Positions 32,857 through 38,350 of a stretch of DNA of 38,350 nucleotides are shown piece by piece. Source of the stretch: Clostridia bacterium. GTDB lineage: Bacteria; Bacillota; Clostridia; DUPQ01. The stretch's first letter is position 1. Every line of letters begins with the position of its first letter. The position numbers and the translations under genes were made by a program. The DNA is taken from NCBI GenBank assembly GCA_016938455.1, contig JAFGUQ010000297.1:1-38350 (forward strand), read 5' to 3'. The notes beneath the pieces are model-generated. The model saw only the letters and a list, made by a program, of their open reading frames with translations. It did no database searches and was not told the origin of the DNA.

Positions 32857-32880
32857 AGTAAACATAAAAAATGACGATAA
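32854..32880 (+). promoter_or_regulatory. Sigma-28 promoter of late flagellar unit 3
   Basis: TAAAGTAA (32854-32861), an 11-nt spacer and GACGATAA (32873-32880) match the known sigma-28 consensus TAAAGTTT-N11-GCCGATAA at 13 of 16 positions with exact spacing. The TAA of the -35 element is also the fliA stop codon. It precedes flhO by 32 nt, so FliA would drive flhO through csrA and FlgM feedback would act on its own operon. Confidence 0.85.
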
Positions 32881-32912
32881 TAACTGTGAGATTATAGGGT
32901 GAGAGTGAAATT

Positions 32913-33635
32913 ATGAACGCAGGAATATTACAATTAGGAAATTCTTTATTATCATATGAAAAGCAGTTGGCTGTTATTTCCAATAACATAGCCAATGCTG
33001 ATACAGACCGGTTCAAAAATGATACTCTTGTTGTTAAGACATTTGCAGATTACTATATTGAACAGATCAACAAGGACATGGGAAAAGCTGATTTGACAAA
33101 AGAAGTTTACACTTCGTTTTCACAAGGCATCATTGAAAAATCCAGTGACGAAAATGAAATAGCGATTGACGGAAAAGGATTTATGGTTGTTTCAGTTAAT
33201 AATAGTGATGTCTATTCCAGAGGAGGAAGTATCAGTAAAAATCTGGATGGTTTTCTGGCTGATGAAAACGGTAATCTGATCGTGGGAGAAAATGGTCCGA
33301 TAAAAATCGCAGGAGATACGTTTTTGATTGAAACAAATGGGAAAGTGGTTTCAGATGAAGAAACTGCAGGCTATATAAAACTAATTGATTTCAGTGATTA
33401 TTCGGGACTTCAGAAGATGGGGAACGACTATTATGCCAATTCTTCTAACCAGCAATTAATTGACAGTAATGCTAAAGTTAAACAAGGATATGCCGAAAAA
33501 TCTAATGCAGATATGACTAATGAGTATTTGAGAATGATGGAAATCAGCAGATTATATGAAACGAATCAGAAAACGATTCAAATCATTGATGAAATCAATG
33601 GAAAAGCTGCCAATGAAATGGGCAGATTGTATTAA
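32913..33635 (+). CDS. flhO: Flagellar rod/hook-basal body protein FlhO (FlgF/FlgG-like)
   Basis: This 240-residue distal-rod-type protein has the N-terminal LGNSLLSYEKQLAVISNNIANADTDRFKND region (residues 8-37), an EIAIDGKGFMVVS motif near 81-93, and the C-terminal MTNEYLRMMEISRLYETNQKTIQIIDEINGKA helix pair. It pairs with the next gene like flhO-flhP of B. subtilis. Names FlgF/FlgG would be equally defensible. Its GGTGAGAGTGA ribosome site is moderate. Confidence 0.88.
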   Translation: MNAGILQLGNSLLSYEKQLAVISNNIANADTDRFKNDTLVVKTFADYYIEQINKDMGKADLTKEVYTSFSQGIIEKSSDENEIAIDGKGFMVVSVNNSDVYSRGGSISKNLDGFLADENGNLIVGENGPIKIAGDTFLIETNGKVVSDEETAGYIKLIDFSDYSGLQKMGNDYYANSSNQQLIDSNAKVKQGYAEKSNADMTNEYLRMMEISRLYETNQKTIQIIDEINGKAANEMGRLY

Positions 33636-33645
33636 GGAGTAAGAA

Positions 33646-34398
33646 TTGATTAATGCATATTATACAGTCTCAAATTCAATGATGACTCAGCAAAAAGTAG
33701 TAGATGCTATTGCCGGGAATATTGCAAACGTCAATACATCAGGATATAAGAAAGTGGAAGCAAGTTTCAAAGATATGCTTTATTCTACATTGAAGGGTAA
33801 CAGTGATGAAGCTTATCAGCTCGGAAACGGTATTTCAATCAGGACTTTTGAGAAAGACCTTTCATCAGGTGTTTTAGTCAAGACAGACAGTCTTCTCGAT
33901 TTTGCCATTGATGGTAAGGGGTTTTTCAAAGTAGGAAGCAACAGCGGAGAGATGTTTTATTCCAGAGGAGGAAATTTCACGATTTCAGTAGAGCCGGGCG
34001 GGTCATTCATCACTGATGGCAACGGGCTGTATCTCCTGGATGAAAACAATCAGAAGATAAAAGTGGAAGAAGAAAGTGGTACAATAGGTTTAGACAACAG
34101 CGGTCTGATGAGTTTTGAAAATTCCGACTCGACATATCAGCTGCAGGTGGTCAATTTTGAAAACCCAGGCGGACTGAACATGTATGGCAGCAACTTATTT
34201 ACTTACAGTCAGGAAGCAGGTAAAGAAATAAACAACAGTGATGTAAAAATAATGCAGAGTTTCACTGAAAACTCAAATGTAAATTTAGCCACTGAAATGA
34301 CACAGTTAATAAAGGTTCAGAGACTATATGAAATGAATTCAAAATTAGTGCAGGTGATCGATGAGATTCAAGGCTTGGCAAATAGGCTGAGAAGATAG
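33646..34398 (+). CDS. flhP: Flagellar rod/hook-basal body protein FlhP (FlgG-like)
   Basis: This 250-residue homologue of the preceding protein starts INAYYTVSNSMMTQQ and has AGNIANVNTSGYKKVEASFKDML near 24-46, LDFAIDGKGFFKVGS near 84-98 and the C-terminal ATEMTQLIKVQRLYEMNSKLVQVIDEIQGLANRLRR. It starts with TTG after AAGGAGTAAGAA, 10 nt after flhO. The two genes probably arose by duplication and form the distal rod. Confidence 0.9.
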   Translation: MINAYYTVSNSMMTQQKVVDAIAGNIANVNTSGYKKVEASFKDMLYSTLKGNSDEAYQLGNGISIRTFEKDLSSGVLVKTDSLLDFAIDGKGFFKVGSNSGEMFYSRGGNFTISVEPGGSFITDGNGLYLLDENNQKIKVEEESGTIGLDNSGLMSFENSDSTYQLQVVNFENPGGLNMYGSNLFTYSQEAGKEINNSDVKIMQSFTENSNVNLATEMTQLIKVQRLYEMNSKLVQVIDEIQGLANRLRR

Positions 34399-34412
34399 AA
34401 AAGGAGAGGACA

Positions 34413-34694
34413 ATGAAGATTAATCCGGTTAACCCATACAGCAATATCAGTAAAACTGATAAAGTGCGAAAATCAGATAATGTGACCAAAAAAAGCAATA
34501 CTGTTAGCGATCAGGTACAGATTTCTGACGAAGCAAAATCAATTGACAAGTTGATTCAAAAAGCTAAAAGTTCAGAAAGCGACAGAACTGAAAAAGTAGA
34601 AGCTCTAAAAAGACAGATTGAAGATGGATCATATAAAGTGGACAGTCAGAAACTGGCTGAAAAAATGATTGATACTTTGAAAAACAACGAATAG
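34413..34694 (+). CDS. flgM: Anti-sigma-28 factor FlgM
   Basis: This 93-residue protein has a disordered, Ser/Lys-rich N-terminal half and the FlgM core: DQVQISDEAKSIDKL near 33-47, then RTEKVEALKRQIEDGSYKVDSQKLAEKMIDTL near 57-88. It binds FliA until exported through the finished hook. Lying behind the sigma-28 promoter, it closes a negative loop. A strong AAAGGAGAGG site precedes it. Confidence 0.94.
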   Translation: MKINPVNPYSNISKTDKVRKSDNVTKKSNTVSDQVQISDEAKSIDKLIQKAKSSESDRTEKVEALKRQIEDGSYKVDSQKLAEKMIDTLKNNE

Positions 34695-34707
34695 AAAGCT
34701 GTAACTT

Positions 34708-35169
34708 ATGAATGGAATAATGAACGATATTTTTGATACATATAAACAGGAAGTTGAAGTGCTAGAGTCTTTCAATCAGATTTCAAAAGAGAAATCCAAG
34801 GTTGTGAAAAAGAATGACATGAAGGTTTTAAACAGCATGATCAGAACAGAAGAAGCGCTTTTAATGAAACTTGCCTGTCTTGAGGCCAAAAAACAGAAGG
34901 CTCTTGAGATATTCAGAAATGAAAACAACATCAAAGATAAAGTTTCGATGAGAACACTGAAAAAACATTTAGATAAAAATGAGATTCAGCGTTTTGATCA
35001 GTTATCAAAAAAGTTTTCGCAGTCCCTTATTGAACAGGAACAATATAAAACAGAAAATGAAAAATTAATTGAGAACAGATTGGAGTATTTAGACAATCTG
35101 CTTATCATTATTGAAAAAGAGAATTCAAAGTACAGCAAGAGTGATGTACTTATCGATAAAAAGGTGTAA
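34708..35169 (+). CDS. flgN: Flagellar chaperone FlgN
   Basis: This 153-residue, all-helical protein is rich in Lys, Glu and Leu, with a central EEALLMKLACLEAKKQKALEIF region near 48-69 of the FlgN type. FlgN chaperones FlgK and FlgL, and both follow directly. The gene ends at the flgK start (TAATG). Identification rests on size, helical composition and the flgM-flgN-flgK-flgL order. Confidence 0.85.
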   Translation: MNGIMNDIFDTYKQEVEVLESFNQISKEKSKVVKKNDMKVLNSMIRTEEALLMKLACLEAKKQKALEIFRNENNIKDKVSMRTLKKHLDKNEIQRFDQLSKKFSQSLIEQEQYKTENEKLIENRLEYLDNLLIIIEKENSKYSKSDVLIDKKV

Positions 35170-35171
35170 TG

Positions 35172-36632
35172 ATGAGTAATTTTTATGGGCTGGAACTGGC
35201 CAGTAAAAGCTTATATGCAAGCCAGAAGGCAATCGAAACCACTGCACATAATATTGCGAATGTCAACACTGAAGGTTATTCAAGACAAGTGGTAGAATTA
35301 GAAGCGGTTGTTAACTATAACGGATTGATCTATGACAGTAAAAATGCCAGGAATGTCGGAAGCGGCGTTGTCATTTCAAATATTGAACAGGTCAGAAATG
35401 AATTCTATGATAAACTGTATCGCAAAGAAATTTCAATTTCAAGCGAACTTACCTCTAAAAACCAGGCCTACAGCTATATAGAAGAAATCATGAAAAGCAG
35501 CAGTGACAGCAACATAACTAATGATATCACCAGTCTTTTCAATTCAATGGAAAAACTGTCTCTGGATTCTGAAAACATGATTCTAAGAGAACAGGTCAGA
35601 CAAGATGCCATACTTCTTACTGACAATTTAAACACAACGGCTGAAAACCTCTATCAGTTTCAGAGTCAGCTGAATAATAATGTCATAGCACTGACGGGAC
35701 AGATCAATGATATGGCAAATGAAGTGGCTTCGCTTAATGATATGATCTATAAATATGAACTGAGCGGGAACAAAGCCAATGATTTGAGAGATCAAAGGAA
35801 TCTGCTGGTTGACCAGATTTCCGAGAAAATCGGAGTGACTACTTCAGAAGGTGCAGATGGTACTTTCAAAGTGCTAATTAACGGATTTTCACTGGTTGAT
35901 CATAAAACTGTCAATCAGATAACACTTAAGCAAGACATTACAAATCCCGTGACAAATGAAAAGTACAGTTCTTTATACTGGGGCAGTACAAACACAAAAG
36001 TGAACATTCAAAGCGGTGAGATGAAAGCTCTGACTGACATGAGAGATGGAAACAGTGTAGATCGGATTGGTGTCAACTATATCATCGGTAAACTTGACAA
36101 TCTGGCAGGAAGCCTTGTTACTGAATTTAATGCTATTAACAGAGCCGGTTACACATTACCATATGGAAGCAGCAGTTCCGAGACTGGAATTGATTTTTTC
36201 AATGCAGCCAATACACATGCATTTAATATAAGCATATCGTCTGAACTTGAAGAAAGCGGTGCGAACATCGCAGCTTCCAGCCAGCTTATCTCAGACTTCA
36301 GCAACTGGGGGAATAATGAAAATCTGCAGTCTTTCATGAATTTGAGAGAGTCTGACAGCATTACTTTCGGAAGTGAATCTATTGGAGATTTTGAAAGCTA
36401 TATCGAAAACACCTATACTCAGATCTCTTTTGCCACCGGATTCGCAGCGTCAAGAAAAGCAAGCCAGGATTCAATTGTCTCTTATGTTACCAATCAAAAG
36501 GATTCGGTGTCTGGTGTTAATCTGGATGAGGAAATGCTGAACCTGTCAAGATATCAGAAATCGTATCAGGCAGCAGCAAAACTAATGGCTGTGATTGATG
36601 AAATGCTTCAAACACTATTGAACAGTTTCTAG
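35172..36632 (+). CDS. flgK: Hook-filament junction protein FlgK (HAP1)
   Basis: This 486-residue protein has the N-terminal FYGLELASKSLYASQKAIETTAHNIANVNTEGYSRQVVELEA (in pieces over 3-44), a helical coil, RDQRNLLVDQISEKIGV near 207-223 and the C-terminal GVNLDEEMLNLSRYQKSYQAAAKLMAVIDEMLQTLLN. ATG 35172 lies 5 nt after AAGGTG; the ATG at 35169 overlaps the flgN stop and adds one residue. Full-length FlgK. Confidence 0.96.
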   Translation: MSNFYGLELASKSLYASQKAIETTAHNIANVNTEGYSRQVVELEAVVNYNGLIYDSKNARNVGSGVVISNIEQVRNEFYDKLYRKEISISSELTSKNQAYSYIEEIMKSSSDSNITNDITSLFNSMEKLSLDSENMILREQVRQDAILLTDNLNTTAENLYQFQSQLNNNVIALTGQINDMANEVASLNDMIYKYELSGNKANDLRDQRNLLVDQISEKIGVTTSEGADGTFKVLINGFSLVDHKTVNQITLKQDITNPVTNEKYSSLYWGSTNTKVNIQSGEMKALTDMRDGNSVDRIGVNYIIGKLDNLAGSLVTEFNAINRAGYTLPYGSSSSETGIDFFNAANTHAFNISISSELEESGANIAASSQLISDFSNWGNNENLQSFMNLRESDSITFGSESIGDFESYIENTYTQISFATGFAASRKASQDSIVSYVTNQKDSVSGVNLDEEMLNLSRYQKSYQAAAKLMAVIDEMLQTLLNSF

Positions 36633-36645
36633 AAGGAGGATTAGA

Positions 36646-37581
36646 ATGAGAATCTCAAGCTCAATGATGACAAGGCAAGCTATGGAAAATATTGAAAAAT
36701 CATACAGCAAAGTGGCCAATACAAGTAATCAGGTAGCCACAGGTAAAAGATATGCCTCTGCTTCTGAAAGCCCTGTTGATTTTCATATGGTCAACAGTCT
36801 GAAACTGGAACAGGGAGAAATTACAAAATATTTCAGTAATATTGAAAATGCAAGAGTCTCTGTTTCGGACACAGAGATTGCACTAAAAGATATTAATGAG
36901 TCTTTTCAAAGAATCAAAGAACTTTCTTCCAATGCAATGAATGCTTCAGTATCACTTTCAGACAGAGAAGCCATCTGTATTGAAATAGAGCAGTGCAAAC
37001 AGCAGATTATCTCGAACTTAAACAGCCAAAGTGCTGGAAGATTCCTTTTCGGAGGATTTAACAGTAAATTCCCGCCAATCAAAGAAAATGCTGGACTGCT
37101 TGAATATAACGGAACAGTCATCAGTACCATGACCGATCTGGAAAAAGATTCATTCATCAGTGAAAAAGTGGTGGTGAATGTCAGTAAAGGAATTAAAGTT
37201 GATTTAAAGATATCAGCGTTGGAAATTATAGGAACCGGAGATAATAACTTGCTGAATAATATTGATAAGATCATCAGCGAGTTGAGGAACGAACCGCTTA
37301 GTAGCGATGAGCTGAAAAACCAGGTTGATATTCTAGACGATCATTTTGACAATGTTCTTCTTCAATTAACTAAAATCGGAGCGACAACAAACAGATTGGA
37401 TGCAATTGTTTCGCAGCTGACTCAAAAGCAAACAGCTATCAGTGAAAAAATATCAGGCATTGAAGATATTGATATAGAAGAAGCCATATTGAATTATAAG
37501 CTGGCAGAGCAAGCATATAACTCGACATTATCAATCTCAGGAAAATCCATACAACTGTCTTTGATGGATTATTTAAGATAA
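36646..37581 (+). CDS. flgL: Hook-filament junction protein FlgL (HAP3)
   Basis: This 311-residue flagellin-like protein starts MRISSSMMTRQAMENIEKSY and has the ANTSNQVATGKRYASASESPVDF stretch, a FLFGGFNSKFPPI turn near 132-144, and a C-terminal flagellin helix ending EEAILNYKLAEQAYNSTLSISGKSIQLSLMDYLR. Together with FlgK it joins hook to filament. The start follows AAGGAGG. No flagellin or fliD gene follows in this window. Confidence 0.95.
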   Translation: MRISSSMMTRQAMENIEKSYSKVANTSNQVATGKRYASASESPVDFHMVNSLKLEQGEITKYFSNIENARVSVSDTEIALKDINESFQRIKELSSNAMNASVSLSDREAICIEIEQCKQQIISNLNSQSAGRFLFGGFNSKFPPIKENAGLLEYNGTVISTMTDLEKDSFISEKVVVNVSKGIKVDLKISALEIIGTGDNNLLNNIDKIISELRNEPLSSDELKNQVDILDDHFDNVLLQLTKIGATTNRLDAIVSQLTQKQTAISEKISGIEDIDIEEAILNYKLAEQAYNSTLSISGKSIQLSLMDYLR

Positions 37582-37596
37582 ATTAGGAGAAATATA

Positions 37597-38034
37597 ATGA
37601 AATTGAAAACCTTAGTAGTTGAAGAAAAAATCGCAATTAATAAAGATGATATCATTACTTTTGAAAAAGGACTCTATGGATTTGAATCCATCAAAAATTA
37701 TATAATCATTGATAATCAGGAGAATCCGTTTAAATGGCTTCATGCCACTGATGATGAAGTGTGCTTTGTTATCCTTGATCCACGGCATGTTGATGAGTCT
37801 TATGATTTTGAAGTCGACGATCAGATGCTGCATTTTTTAGGAGCTGATGAAACCACTGAATTTCTGCTGTTCTGTATTGTTGTTATTCCAGAAGAAATAA
37901 AAGACATGACAATTAACCTAAAAAGTCCTATAATAATAAATAAGAGCAACAATAAAGCAATACAGTTGATTCTTGATGAAGAGCAGTATGCTGTAAAACA
38001 TAAAATAGTAAGTGAAATTATGAAGGGTACGTAG
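37597..38034 (+). CDS. fliW: Flagellar assembly factor FliW
   Basis: This 145-residue FliW contains [17 protein letters not shown] near 23-39, [22 protein letters not shown] near 43-64 and the C-terminal [22 protein letters not shown] near 106-127. FliW binds CsrA to relieve translational repression and is itself titrated by flagellin in B. subtilis. It is followed after 2 nt by csrA. GGAGAAA precedes the ATG. Confidence 0.96.
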   Translation: MKLKTLVVEEKIAINKDDIITFEKGLYGFESIKNYIIIDNQENPFKWLHATDDEVCFVILDPRHVDESYDFEVDDQMLHFLGADETTEFLLFCIVVIPEEIKDMTINLKSPIIINKSNNKAIQLILDEEQYAVKHKIVSEIMKGT

Positions 38035-38036
38035 TC

Positions 38037-38282
38037 ATGTTAGTTGTAACAAGGAAGTTAGGAGAGTCAATTTTAATAGGTGATGATATCGAAATTATCA
38101 TTGTTGAGCAACAAAACGGTAAAATAAAAATAGGAATAGAAGCTCCGAAAAACATCAAGATTCTCAGAAAAGAGATTCTTGAAGCTGTAAAAACTGAAAA
38201 CATCAGCGCTTCTGTAAAAAAAGATGACATTCAACTTGATCACCTTCAGAATATTTTAAGAAATAACAGTAAGAAAGAATGA
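38037..38282 (+). CDS. csrA: Carbon storage regulator CsrA
   Basis: This 81-residue RNA-binding dimer keeps the key residues: V4, R6 and the RNA-contacting R44 (in ILRKEI). The [17 protein letters not shown] opening and [15 protein letters not shown] are canonical. It represses translation by binding GGA motifs in hairpin loops and ribosome sites; FliW, encoded just upstream, is its antagonist. The C-terminal extension (about 50-81) is of the Gram-positive type, which makes the FliW contact surface. Confidence 0.97.
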   Translation: MLVVTRKLGESILIGDDIEIIIVEQQNGKIKIGIEAPKNIKILRKEILEAVKTENISASVKKDDIQLDHLQNILRNNSKKE

Positions 38283-38286
38283 ATAA

Positions 38287-38350
38287 ATGAGATTAGTACC
38301 GATAACCTTCTTGAAAAACGGAATGATGGTTGGCAAAGATATTCTAGGAA
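38287..38350 (+). CDS. Start of an HD-GYP-type protein (cut by the window edge)
   Basis: An ATG 4 nt after the csrA stop opens a frame running off the window. The 21 residues begin MRLVPITFLKNGMMVGKDIL. This resembles the N-terminal segment that precedes HD-GYP domains (MRLV...LKxGMVLAKDI), so a cyclic-di-GMP phosphodiesterase or related HD-domain protein is likely. The catalytic part lies outside, so activity cannot be judged. It may be cotranscribed with fliW-csrA. Confidence 0.5.
   Translation, partial: MRLVPITFLKNGMMVGKDILG

Noticed and set aside
1-38350. CRISPR array, insertion sequence, prophage, tRNA or rRNA genes
   Set aside because: No regularly spaced repeats, transposase or integrase frames, tRNA-like cloverleaf ends or rRNA sequence were seen on either strand.

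Overview
The window comes from a low-GC, Gram-positive-type bacterium, most likely a fermentative anaerobe of the Clostridia/Erysipelotrichia kind. The evidence is the AT-rich sequence, strong AGGAGG-type ribosome sites, TTG and GTG starts, TGA used as a stop, a gatCAB operon, a pta-ackA acetate pathway, and Firmicutes-style flagellar genes (ylxF/motE, a short flgD, swrD/flbD, a two-domain fliY, flhO/flhP, fliW-csrA). Every supported gene lies on the + strand. The species cannot be fixed from sequence reading alone.

Left part (1-10.9 kb), housekeeping and accessory genes. (i) A self-regulated metalloid-type operon: an ArsR repressor with a CVC site, a DUF318/ArsP-type permease and a 79-aa thioredoxin-like protein, behind a promoter carrying two perfect inverted repeats. 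(ii) A YhhN-family membrane protein and a uroporphyrinogen-decarboxylase-fold methyltransferase-like protein. (iii) A membrane-anchored family 2 glycosyltransferase followed with no gap by a PHP-type phosphatase. (iv) gatC-gatA-gatB, the tRNA-dependent amidotransferase. (v) pta and ackA, which make ATP and acetate from acetyl-CoA.

Right part (11-38.35 kb), a nearly complete flagellar locus in three transcription units. Unit 1 (flgB flgC fliE fliF fliG fliH fliI fliJ ylxF fliK flgD, a TIGR02530-type gene, flgE swrD motA motB fliL fliM fliY cheY) builds the rod, MS-ring, ATPase, hook, stator and switch, and ends at a good intrinsic terminator. Unit 2 (fliO fliP fliQ fliR flhB flhA, then the sigma-28 gene fliA) encodes the export gate and the late sigma factor. 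Unit 3 (flhO flhP flgM flgN flgK flgL fliW csrA and the start of an HD-GYP gene) sits behind a near-consensus sigma-28 promoter whose -35 element overlaps the fliA stop codon.

The most interesting signal is a duplicated regulatory module. Units 1 and 2 begin with diverged copies of the same promoter, the same 20-nt operator-like element at the start site, and the same structured leader. The leader shows two or three small hairpins with GGA in the loop, and compensatory base changes between the copies. The second copy also carries a remnant of the first codons of flgB, which survives as a 32-codon ORF running into the fliO start. GGA in hairpin loops and in the ribosome site is the hallmark of CsrA targets, and fliW-csrA lies at the end of the locus. 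I propose that CsrA/FliW controls the early flagellar operons here, not only flagellin. Other points of note: flhA appears to start at a non-AUG (AUU) codon, flhF/flhG are absent from their usual place, and FliG has an altered EHPQ motif.
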